Shown here piece by piece: positions 11,892-19,441 of a DNA stretch of 64,000 nt (position 1 is its first letter; each line of letters opens with the position of its first letter). Source of the stretch: Rhodothermus marinus DSM 4252. Lineage in GTDB: Bacteria > Bacteroidota > Rhodothermia > Rhodothermales > Rhodothermaceae. The notes under the pieces were generated by a model. It did not search any database and was not told where the DNA came from. It saw only the letters and a list, made by a program, of their open reading frames with translations. The DNA lies in assembly GCF_000024845.1 (NCBI RefSeq), contig NC_013501.1:3197605-3261604 (forward strand). Reading direction: 5' to 3'. A program made the position numbers and the translations under genes.

Positions 11892-12449
11892 ATGAAAACC
11901 ACCATCGAGAAAACTTTTACCGTTCGCCAGCCGCTGGAAAAGGTCTGGACCTACCTGAGTGATCCGGCCAAGGTGGTGCCCTGCGTGCCCGGGGCCCAGC
12001 TCACCGAACAGCTCGACGAACGCCACTACCGGGGCACCGTCACCCTGAAGGTGGGACCGGTCAGCGCCAGCTACAAAGGGGAAATCACCATCGAGACGCT
12101 CGACCACGAGACGCACACGATCCAGCTCGTGGGCAAAGGACTGGACGCGCGCGGCAAGGGAAGTGCTTCGATGACCATGCGCGGTCAGGCCCGGGCGCTG
12201 GACGACGGCACCACCGAGATCACCAATCAGATCGAAATCTCCGTGACCGGCATGCTGGCGCAATTCGGCTCGCGCCTGATCGAGGACGTCTCGAGCCGTC
12301 TTTTCGATCAGTTTACGGAATGCTTCGAGTCGCTGCTGGCGGGCGAGACGCCGGAAGACGCCGGTCAGGCACTCAGCGCCGGCTCACTGTTCAAGGAAGG
12401 CATCAAGTCGGTTGCCGGACGATTCTTCGGGAAGAAAGAGGGCGAATGA
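11892..12449 (+). CDS. coxG: CoxG-family SRPBCC protein
   Basis: The 185-residue protein has an SRPBCC (Bet v1-like) fold typical of the carbon monoxide dehydrogenase subunit G family. It starts MKTTIEKTFTVRQPLEKVWT and contains DPAKVVPCVPGA. CoxG has been proposed to help attach the dehydrogenase to the membrane or deliver quinone; nothing in this sequence decides between these. It lies 102 bases after coxL, and its TGA stop overlaps the coxD ATG (ATGA). Confidence 0.88.
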   Translation: MKTTIEKTFTVRQPLEKVWTYLSDPAKVVPCVPGAQLTEQLDERHYRGTVTLKVGPVSASYKGEITIETLDHETHTIQLVGKGLDARGKGSASMTMRGQARALDDGTTEITNQIEISVTGMLAQFGSRLIEDVSSRLFDQFTECFESLLAGETPEDAGQALSAGSLFKEGIKSVAGRFFGKKEGE

Positions 12450-13339
12450 GCACGGAGGCCGCCGCCCGCATTGCGGGGTTGATCGAAGGACTGGAGCAGC
12501 AGGGCTACGTGGCGGACGAGGCGCTGGCCACGGTGCTGTATCTGGTGCTGACGCTGCGCCGGCCGCTGCTCGTGGAGGGCGACGCCGGTGTGGGCAAAAC
12601 CGAAATCGCCTACGCGCTGGCCGGCTACCTCGACACGGAGCTGATCCGCCTGCAGTGCTACGAAGGGCTCGATGTCCACTCGGCCGTCTACGAGTGGAAC
12701 TATCCCCGCCAGCTTTTGGCCATCAAGCTCTGGGAAAAGAGCGACGTGCCGCTGGAAGAGCGCGAGCGGCACCTGTTCAGCGAAACCTATCTGCTGGCAC
12801 GGCCGCTGCTGAAGGCCATCCAGGCCGAGGCAAAGGCGCCCGTGCTGCTCATCGACGAGATCGACCGGGCCGACGAAGAATTCGAAGCCTTCCTGCTGGA
12901 ACTGCTGTCGGCCTTTCAGATCTCGATCCCCGAGCTGGGCACGATCCGCGCCCGCCACATCCCGTACGTGGTGCTGACCTCCAACCGGACGCGCGAGCTG
13001 AGCGACGCCCTCAAACGGCGCTGCCTGTATTACTGGCTCGACTACCCCGACGAGACGAAAGAGCTGCGCATCATCCGGAAGCGGCTGCCGGACATCGAGA
13101 CCGAGCTGGCCCGCCAGGTGGTGCGCTTCGTGCAGGCGCTGCGCCGAGAGCGACTGCACAAGATCCCCGGCATCGCCGAGACGCTCGACTGGGCGCGGGC
13201 GCTCGTGGCGCTGGGCGTGCGCCGGATCGACGAGGCCGTAGTAGCCCGTACGGCCGGCTGTCTGCTCAAGTCGGCCGAAGACCTCGAGCGCCTGCGCAAC
13301 CATGCGCTGGAAGCACTGCTGGCCCACCTCGAAGCCTGA
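12446..13339 (+). CDS. coxD: MoxR-type AAA+ ATPase CoxD
   Basis: This 297-residue AAA+ ATPase of the MoxR group acts in maturation of the CO dehydrogenase active site. In Oligotropha, CoxD is needed for sulfuration of the molybdenum. Walker A is GDAGVGKT (residues 45-52), Walker B is VLLIDEIDRAD, and sensor 1 is VVLTSNRTRELSDALKRR. The start at 12446 was chosen because it overlaps the coxG stop as ATGA and gives the family's usual N-terminus. The same frame extends upstream into coxG but without homology. Confidence 0.92.
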   Translation: MSTEAAARIAGLIEGLEQQGYVADEALATVLYLVLTLRRPLLVEGDAGVGKTEIAYALAGYLDTELIRLQCYEGLDVHSAVYEWNYPRQLLAIKLWEKSDVPLEERERHLFSETYLLARPLLKAIQAEAKAPVLLIDEIDRADEEFEAFLLELLSAFQISIPELGTIRARHIPYVVLTSNRTRELSDALKRRCLYYWLDYPDETKELRIIRKRLPDIETELARQVVRFVQALRRERLHKIPGIAETLDWARALVALGVRRIDEAVVARTAGCLLKSAEDLERLRNHALEALLAHLEA

Positions 13340-13342
13340 GCC

Positions 13343-14503
13343 ATGCGGGTGCCGAACGCCATACCGCCGACCTTTCCGGCGCCCACGGATTTCACCGGGG
13401 CGGTGCGGGGCTTCTGCACGTTCCTGAAGGGCCACGGCTTTACGATCGGCGTCGCCGAAACGCTCGACGCGCTGCGTGTGGCCCGAAGCGAGCTGTTGCA
13501 CACGCCCGATCGCTTCCGGGCGGCCCTGCGGGCCCTGCTGTGCATCTCGCCGGACGAATGCCGGCGCTTCGACGCCCTGTTCGACATGTACTGGCTCGGC
13601 CGCACGGCGGACGGCGAGGCGCCCCCGGCTCCGCGCCGGCGACGCCAACGGCCTCCGATCACCGAACGGGCCGTTCCGCTGCTCATGGCCCTGCAGCAGA
13701 CGACCACCCCGCCCGAGGAAGATGGCAAAACCACCTCCGGCGCCAGCACGGCCCACCGGCTGCGTCAGGTGGACTTCGCCCGCGTGCCGGCCCCCGAGCA
13801 GGAGCAGCTCGAAGCGCTGGCCGAACAGCTCTTCCGCCGGCTGCACGTGCGCCTGTCGCGGCGGGAAAAAGCCGCCCGCCGCGGCCGTCGCATCGACCTG
13901 CGGCGCACGATCCGCCGCAACCTCGACCGGGGCGGCGAGCTGGTCACGCTCCGCTACCGCCAACGCCAGCCGGATCGCCCCCGCCTGGTGGCGCTGCTCG
14001 ACGTGAGCGGCTCCATGGACCGCTACAGCTACTTCCTGCTGCGCTTTCTGCACGCGCTCCAGCAACACTTCCGGCGCGTCGATTCGTTTGTGTTCAGCAC
14101 CGAGCTGACCTGCATCACCGAGCTGCTGCGCCAGCCGACGCTGCCCGACAGCCTGCGTCAGCTGGCCGAAACACCCACGCCCTGGTCCAGCGGCACCCGC
14201 ATCGGTGCCTGCCTCGACGCGTTCGTGGCGCAATACGGCCGTCGGTTGCTCTCGCGCCGCACGCTCGTGCTCATCCTGAGCGACGGCCTCGACACGGGCG
14301 ATCCGGCCCTGCTGGCCCACGCGCTGCAGGCCATCCGTGCCCGCTGCCGCCGGATCATCTGGCTCAATCCGCTCATGGGCATGGATGGCTACGCGCCGCT
14401 GGCCCGGGGCATGCAAACGGCCCTGCCCTACCTCGACGTGTTTCATCCCGCCCACAACCTCGACAGCCTGCTCCGCCTGGAGCAGCATCTGCGCCATGTT
14501 TGA
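13343..14503 (+). CDS. coxE: von Willebrand factor A domain protein CoxE
   Basis: The 386-residue protein has a C-terminal VWA domain with the metal-ion-dependent adhesion motif DVSGSMDRYS (Asp220, Ser222, Ser224), preceded by an N-terminal helical region typical of CoxE. CoxE partners the MoxR ATPase CoxD, a general MoxR-VWA chaperone pairing, and is implicated in active-site assembly of the Mo-Cu enzyme. It begins three bases after coxD and overlaps the coxF start by eight bases, consistent with translational coupling. Confidence 0.9.
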   Translation: MRVPNAIPPTFPAPTDFTGAVRGFCTFLKGHGFTIGVAETLDALRVARSELLHTPDRFRAALRALLCISPDECRRFDALFDMYWLGRTADGEAPPAPRRRRQRPPITERAVPLLMALQQTTTPPEEDGKTTSGASTAHRLRQVDFARVPAPEQEQLEALAEQLFRRLHVRLSRREKAARRGRRIDLRRTIRRNLDRGGELVTLRYRQRQPDRPRLVALLDVSGSMDRYSYFLLRFLHALQQHFRRVDSFVFSTELTCITELLRQPTLPDSLRQLAETPTPWSSGTRIGACLDAFVAQYGRRLLSRRTLVLILSDGLDTGDPALLAHALQAIRARCRRIIWLNPLMGMDGYAPLARGMQTALPYLDVFHPAHNLDSLLRLEQHLRHV

Positions 14504-15533
14504 CCCGATTCTCGAACGTGCCCGCATGCAGACGGAACGGGGCGAACCCTGCGCCCTGGCCATCGTCGTGCGCTACGAAGCGCCGATCTCCGGCAAGCCC
14601 GGCGACAAGGCGCTGATCCTGCCCGACGGTACGCTGCACGGCTGGGTGGGCGGCGGCTGCACGCGCCCGGTGGTCATCCGCGAAGCCCTGCGGGCCATGC
14701 GCGACGGCCGGCCCCGCCTGGTGCGCATCACCCCCGAAGCGGCCGAAGTCGAAGTCGAGGGCATCGTCGCCTACTCGATGACCTGCTACAGCGGCGGCAC
14801 GCTCGACGTGTACATCGAGCCATTGCTACCCCCGCCGCAGCTGCTGGTGCTGGGTCGCTCGGCCGTGGCCCAGGCCCTGGTGCGCCTGGGCCGGGCCCTC
14901 GGCTATCGCGTGCTGGTCGCCGACCCCGAAGCGTCCACCGCGCTGTTTCCGGAAGCCGACTTTCTGGTGCCGTCGTTCGCCCTCGACAACCTGCCGCTGA
15001 CGCCCTGGACGTTCGCCGTGGTGGCCACCCAGGGCGAGGGCGACGAAGAAGCGCTGGAAGCCGCCCTTGCACATGCCTTTCCGTACGTGGCGCTGGTGGC
15101 CAGCCGCCGCAAGGCCGCCCGCCTGCGCGAAGTGCTCGCCGAACGCGGCGTGCCGGCCGACCGCCTGGAGGCCGTACGCGCCCCGGCCGGACTGAACCTC
15201 GGCGCCCGCACCCCGGAGGAAATCGCCCTGAGCATTCTGGCCGAGATCGTGCAGGAACGGCACCGAAATCCCGTGCCGGCGCTTGCCGAAGCGCCCACTC
15301 CGGTCGAAGGCCTGATCGAAACCACACTGCACATCAAAGGCATGAGCTGCGCGCACTGCCTCCACACCGTCGAAAAGACGCTCAAAGCGCTGCCCGGCGT
15401 GGTGGTACGCGCGGTGGAACTCGGCTACGCCGAAGTGGCCTACGATCCCGCCCGGGTAACGCCGAGCGCGCTGGCCGAGGCGCTCGAAGCCCGGGGCTAT
15501 CACCTGCGCACCGACACCGTGGCCGAACCATGA
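14496..15533 (+). CDS. coxF: CoxF/XdhC-family maturation protein fused to a C-terminal HMA copper-binding domain
   Basis: The 345-residue protein starts with an XdhC_CoxI domain (about residues 10-75; GWVGGGCTRPVV) and an XdhC_C Rossmann domain (about 112-255; LLVLGRSAVAQALVRLG). It then carries an HMA domain (about 276-342) with the metal-binding motif GMSCAHC (Cys285, Cys288), as in CopZ/Atx1 copper chaperones. CoxF is a CO dehydrogenase maturation factor, and the enzyme needs copper at its active site. A copper-carrier domain fused to it suggests direct copper delivery (inference). The ATG at 14496 overlaps coxE by eight bases, and the stop overlaps the next gene as ATGA. The usual XdhC/CoxF ends before the HMA region. 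Confidence 0.9.
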   Translation: MFDPILERARMQTERGEPCALAIVVRYEAPISGKPGDKALILPDGTLHGWVGGGCTRPVVIREALRAMRDGRPRLVRITPEAAEVEVEGIVAYSMTCYSGGTLDVYIEPLLPPPQLLVLGRSAVAQALVRLGRALGYRVLVADPEASTALFPEADFLVPSFALDNLPLTPWTFAVVATQGEGDEEALEAALAHAFPYVALVASRRKAARLREVLAERGVPADRLEAVRAPAGLNLGARTPEEIALSILAEIVQERHRNPVPALAEAPTPVEGLIETTLHIKGMSCAHCLHTVEKTLKALPGVVVRAVELGYAEVAYDPARVTPSALAEALEARGYHLRTDTVAEP

Positions 15534-16162
15534 AGGCACCGGAACGCGTGGCAGCCATCGTGCTGGCGGCCGGCGCTTCCCGGCGCATGGGCGGCCGCAA
15601 CAAGCTGCTGTTGCCCTTCGGCAGCCAGCCCCTCGTGCGCCACGTCGTCACCACGATTCTGGCAAGCCGGGCCGATCCGGTCCTTGTGGTGCTGGGACAC
15701 GAGGCCGAGGCCGTCCGCGCTGCGCTGGCCGAACTGCCCGTCACGTTCGTTCACAACCCGCGCCATGCCGAGGGCATGACCACCTCGATCCAGGCGGGCG
15801 TGGCGGCAGCTCCGGCGGACGTGCTCGGCTACATGATCTGTCTGTCGGACCTGCCCTTGATCGAAGCGACGGAGTACGACCGGCTCCTCGACGCGTTCCG
15901 GGAGGCCCACGCCCGCGATCCGGCCTGCATCGTGGTGCCTGAATTCGAGGGCCGCCGCGGCAACCCCGTCCTGTTCGCGGCCCACTACCGGACGGCCATC
16001 CTGGCCGAAGAGCGGCTGACCGGCTGCCGCGGCCTCGTGCAGCGCCATCCTGAACACGTCGTGCGCGTGCCCATGCCCACCGATCACATCCTGCAGGACA
16101 TCGACACGCCCGAGGCGTTCGCGGCGCTCACCGAACGCACGCCCGGGCAAACACCGCGCTGA
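15530..16162 (+). CDS. MobA-like molybdenum cofactor nucleotidyltransferase
   Basis: The 210-residue protein belongs to the MobA/MocA NTP-transferase family. It has the nucleotide-binding loop AAIVLAAGASRRMGGRNKLL at its N-terminus and the DLPLIEATEYDRLL metal-binding region in the middle. MocA makes molybdopterin cytosine dinucleotide, the cofactor form used by CO dehydrogenase large subunits, so placement at the end of the cox operon makes MCD synthesis the likely role (inference from family and context). Its start overlaps the coxF stop. Confidence 0.85.
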   Translation: MKAPERVAAIVLAAGASRRMGGRNKLLLPFGSQPLVRHVVTTILASRADPVLVVLGHEAEAVRAALAELPVTFVHNPRHAEGMTTSIQAGVAAAPADVLGYMICLSDLPLIEATEYDRLLDAFREAHARDPACIVVPEFEGRRGNPVLFAAHYRTAILAEERLTGCRGLVQRHPEHVVRVPMPTDHILQDIDTPEAFAALTERTPGQTPR

Positions 16163-16633
16163 GTCCAACTCCGCCTGTAGTGCGCCACGAAAGACTCCCG
16201 GAGAACGGCACTCCGCTTCGCTTCGTGCCTGACTACAAGCACGAACGCGCTGGTAGTGCGCTACGAAGGCGCCCGCCGTAGTGGCGCATCCCGTTCGGCA
16301 CTCCGCTTCGCTCCGTGCCTGATACGATTTCCGGGAAATCATCGTGCATGTGAGAAAGCACGGGCGCACATGGCGGTGCGCCCCTACAGATCCTTGACGT
16401 TTTCCTTCCGTAGGGGCGGACCCCTGTGTCCGCCCGATCATACCCGCCGGATCACGTCCGCCACACGGGGTGTGGCCCCCCCCATGCACCAGTAAATCAG
16501 CGATCCCATATTACCCGAGACGGCACTCCGCTTCGCTCCGTGCCGGACTACAAGCACGTTCGTAGTAAGCCACGAAGGCGACAGCCGGAGTGGCGTCAGA
16601 AAATGATGGCCGGCCTGTGTGCGCCGCGTGCGC
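16163..16633. repeat. Gene-free intergenic repeat island
   Basis: This 470-base gap between the convergent mobA-like and xdhC genes holds no convincing gene. It contains three copies of a unit starting CGGCACTCCGCTTCGCTCCG at 16206, 16296 and 16521. The first and third extend through ACTACAAGCACG and a GTAGT...ACGAAGGCG tract to about 90 bases. A separate inverted pair of REP-like elements lies at 16362-16435. A run of eight C residues lies near 16476-16483. Confidence 0.8.
16362..16435. repeat. Inverted pair of REP-like palindromic elements
   Basis: The element at 16410-16435 begins GTAGGGGCGGACC and ends TGTCCGCCC. The element at 16362-16387, read on the minus strand, begins GTAGGGGCGCACC and ends TGTGCGCCC. 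Each is itself an imperfect palindrome, and they face each other across a 22-base spacer. Head-to-head REP doublets of this kind are often dispersed in many copies by a RAYT transposase; no such gene is in this window. Confidence 0.65.
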
Positions 16634-17821
16634 TCACGAGGACACGTTGAGCGGACGTGGAAGCGGCGGGCGCTCGCCGTGGATGGGTGCGTTGCGTTCC
16701 CGGAGCGGCCGCGCCGAACGCCCGTGCAGCACGGCCTGGATCTCGGCCAGCGCCGAGAGCGCGATCTCCTCGGCCGTCTCCGTGCCGATGTCCAGCCCGA
16801 CGGGTCCGTAAACGCGCGCACGCTCGGCCTCCAGGCGGTCGCCGTGCGAGCGGGCCAGCTCGCTCAGCATGCGCTCGGTGCGCTCCTTCGGCCCCAGCAT
16901 TCCGATGTACGGGATGTCGGTCTCAAAGAGCAGCGTCTCCAGGATCTGCCGATCCCGCAGGTAGGTGTGGTTCATGACCAGCGCGGCCGTGCGGCGATCG
17001 ACCGCCACGTGCTGCGTGAGCTGCTCCGGGTGCATCAGGAAGCGACAGGTGTCCGCTTCGGGAAAGCGCCGGGCCAGCTCTTCCGGCGGACGGCGGCCGA
17101 TGACCTCCACTTCCCAGCCCAGCCCCCGTGCAAAGCGCACCACCGGAAACACGTCGTGTCCCTCGCCGAAGACAAGCAGGCGTACAGGTGGCTGCACGGC
17201 CTCCAGCAGCACGTCCATCTGCGCCGGGCCTTCGGCGACGCGGTGGGTGGCCCAGCCCCGCTCCTCGCGCCCGGCCAGCAGACGCTCGAGCATCTGGCGG
17301 GCCGCCTCGTAGATCAACCGGGCCGGAGGTCCTTCCAGCAGATCGCCTTCGGCGCCTCCGTCGGCCCGGAGCAGCAGGTGCCGCCCGAGCCAGTTCGTCC
17401 AGGCCTCGGTGGTCTCGATCACGGTGGCCAGCACCGCCTGTCGCCGCTCCTGCAGGCACCGGCCCAGTAGTTCGAGCGGACTGCGCCGTCCCGGCGCCGG
17501 CACGCGCTCCAGCAGCACGTGCGCCACGCCGTCGCATCCCGTCCCGAAGCCATAGATCAGATCGTCGTCGGCCAGATCGAACGGAAGCAGGCGGGCGGGG
17601 GCGTCTTCTTCCAGAAGCTGGAGGGCCCGGCGTGTCACCTCGCCTTCGAGGCAACCGCCGCTGATCGTGCCGTGGTTGGCGCCGTCCGCTTCCACGATCA
17701 TGCGGGCGCCGGGCCGCCGGTAGGTGGAGCCGCCGATACGGACGACGGTGGCGACGACGTGCGGGGTGCCGGCGGCCGTCAGCCGCCCGGCCTCCTGCAG
17801 CAGATCCCGTAGTTCACGCAT
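16634..17821 (-). CDS. XdhC/CoxI family protein
   Basis: The 395-residue protein has an N-terminal XdhC_CoxI domain (VVRIGGSTYRRPGARMIV, then GTISGGCLEGEV and GFGTGCDGV) and a C-terminal XdhC_C Rossmann domain (LLVFGEGHDVFPVV; later MLGPKERTERML). Members bind molybdenum cofactor and help sulfurate or insert it into xanthine dehydrogenase-family enzymes. It converges on the cox operon across the repeat island and is the second XdhC-type protein here, without an HMA domain. The ATG at 17821 follows a GGGAAGGG ribosome-binding sequence. A 33-residue upstream extension is possible but lacks family similarity. Confidence 0.88.
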   Translation of the reverse strand: MRELRDLLQEAGRLTAAGTPHVVATVVRIGGSTYRRPGARMIVEADGANHGTISGGCLEGEVTRRALQLLEEDAPARLLPFDLADDDLIYGFGTGCDGVAHVLLERVPAPGRRSPLELLGRCLQERRQAVLATVIETTEAWTNWLGRHLLLRADGGAEGDLLEGPPARLIYEAARQMLERLLAGREERGWATHRVAEGPAQMDVLLEAVQPPVRLLVFGEGHDVFPVVRFARGLGWEVEVIGRRPPEELARRFPEADTCRFLMHPEQLTQHVAVDRRTAALVMNHTYLRDRQILETLLFETDIPYIGMLGPKERTERMLSELARSHGDRLEAERARVYGPVGLDIGTETAEEIALSALAEIQAVLHGRSARPLRERNAPIHGERPPLPRPLNVSS

Positions 17822-17939
17822 GGCCCTTCCCGAAGCGCTTTCCTCTTCTAAAAAAGCAAAAAAGCCCTGTGAAGGCAAACGCCTGTTGCACCAGAGGTTT
17901 CCGAAGGCCGCCGCTTTCACGCTGGAACGGAAGCGCTCC

Positions 17940-18111
17940 TCTTTTCAGAATCTTTACAGATTCCCGATTTACACAACGAAGGCTTTCGATTATTATTGCC
18001 GATGTATTTAATGATCAAAAGCAAATTCAATTAAAAAATTTAAACAAAAACATTATCTATAGAAAATTTTTTCCATAGAAGAAATCAATCCCAAGCCAAC
18101 CTGTCGTTGCC
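17940..18111. other. AT-rich regulatory island upstream of narK
   Basis: The divergent gap between xdhC (17821) and narK (18112) is strikingly AT-rich compared with its GC-rich surroundings, especially 17990-18085 with many A and T runs. It presumably holds the promoter and regulator sites of the nitrate operon. No specific binding site could be assigned with confidence. Confidence 0.5.
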
Positions 18112-19425
18112 ATGCCGTCCATGCAGAAAGCCACGCGCATCGATTTGTTCAACTTCCGAACGCCCCAGATGCGGGCGTTCCACATGGCCTGGTTCGCCTT
18201 TTTCGTCTGCTTTTTCGCCTGGTTTGGCATCGCGCCGCTGATGAAGGTGGTGCGCGAGGAGCTGGCGTTGACGCCCGCCCAGGTGGGCAATACGATCATC
18301 GCTTCGGTGGCCGTCACGGTGCTGGCCCGCATGCTCATCGGGCGTCTCTGCGACCGTTTCGGTCCGCGTCGCACGTATGCCGGATTGCTCGTGCTGGGGA
18401 GCCTGCCCGTCATGGCCATCGGCCTGGCCAATTCCTACGAGGCCTTTCTGCTCTTCCGACTGGCCATCGGCGTCATCGGGGCCAGCTTCGTGATCACCCA
18501 GTACCATACTTCGCTCATGTTCGCGCCGAACATTGTGGGCACGGCCAACGCCACCACGGCCGGCTGGGGCAACCTCGGCGGCGGCGTCACCCAGATGGTC
18601 ATGCCCCTGGTCTTTGCCGGCTTCGTGGGACTGGGCTTTACCGAGGCGGTAAGCTGGCGGCTGGCCATGCTCGTGGCCGGTCTCGTATGCCTGACCACCG
18701 GCATCGCCTACTACTTCCTGACGCAGGACACCCCCGAGGGCAACTTCGAAGACCTGCCGGAGCACCCCCGTCTGATCAGCCGCGGAAGCTTTCGGCTGGC
18801 CGCCCGCGACTACCGCGTCTGGGTACTCTTTGTGCTCTACGCGGCCTGCTTCGGCATCGAGCTGACGATCAACAACGTGGCGGCGCTCTACTTTGCGGAC
18901 TACTTCACGCTCGATCTGAAGACGGCCGGCACGGTGGCCGCTCTTTTCGGACTGATGAACATCTTCGCCCGCACACTGGGCGGCGTCGTCGGCGATCTGT
19001 TCGGTCGTCGCTGGGGGCTGGCCGGCCGCGTCCGGTGGCTGTTTCTGGCAATCCTGGGCGAAGGACTCGCCCTGATCCTGTTCTCTCAGATGAAGCTGCT
19101 CGGGCTGGCCATTGCCACGCTGCTCCTGTTCAGCCTGTTCGTGCAGATGTCGGAAGGGGCCACCTACGCCGTCGTGCCCTTCCTCAACCGGAAGGCGCTG
19201 GGTTCGGTGACGGGCATCATCGGGGCCGGCGGTAATGCCGGCGCCGTGCTGGCCGGCTTCCTCTTCAAAGGAGCCCTGCCCTGGAACCAGGCGCTCTTCC
19301 TGCTGGGCCTGATCATCGTCGGCGTGGCCTTTCTGGCCTTCGCCGTGCGCTTCTCGGAAGCCGATGAGCGGGCCGTGCAGGCCGAAACGGCCCGCCTGCT
19401 GGCCGCCCAACCGGTAACCGCCTGA
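18112..19425 (+). CDS. NarK/NasA-type nitrate/nitrite transporter (MFS)
   Basis: The 437-residue major facilitator protein has about 12 predicted membrane helices. The first helix (WFAFFVCFFAWFGIAPLM) is characteristic of the nitrate/nitrite porter family, as are the glycine-rich nitrate-signature helices (about residues 125-165; GWGNLGGGVTQMVMP, and later IIGAGGNAGAVLAGF). It probably imports nitrate for assimilation, because nitrite and nitrate reductase genes follow on the same strand. nirA begins within about 16 bases of its stop. Confidence 0.93.
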   Translation: MPSMQKATRIDLFNFRTPQMRAFHMAWFAFFVCFFAWFGIAPLMKVVREELALTPAQVGNTIIASVAVTVLARMLIGRLCDRFGPRRTYAGLLVLGSLPVMAIGLANSYEAFLLFRLAIGVIGASFVITQYHTSLMFAPNIVGTANATTAGWGNLGGGVTQMVMPLVFAGFVGLGFTEAVSWRLAMLVAGLVCLTTGIAYYFLTQDTPEGNFEDLPEHPRLISRGSFRLAARDYRVWVLFVLYAACFGIELTINNVAALYFADYFTLDLKTAGTVAALFGLMNIFARTLGGVVGDLFGRRWGLAGRVRWLFLAILGEGLALILFSQMKLLGLAIATLLLFSLFVQMSEGATYAVVPFLNRKALGSVTGIIGAGGNAGAVLAGFLFKGALPWNQALFLLGLIIVGVAFLAFAVRFSEADERAVQAETARLLAAQPVTA

Positions 19426-19441
19426 GTCGATGGAGGACGCC

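Noticed and set aside
16163..16633. Possible CRISPR array
   Set aside because: Only three copies, unequal spacing of 90 and 225 bases, and no cas genes nearby. The copies extend beyond a typical CRISPR repeat.
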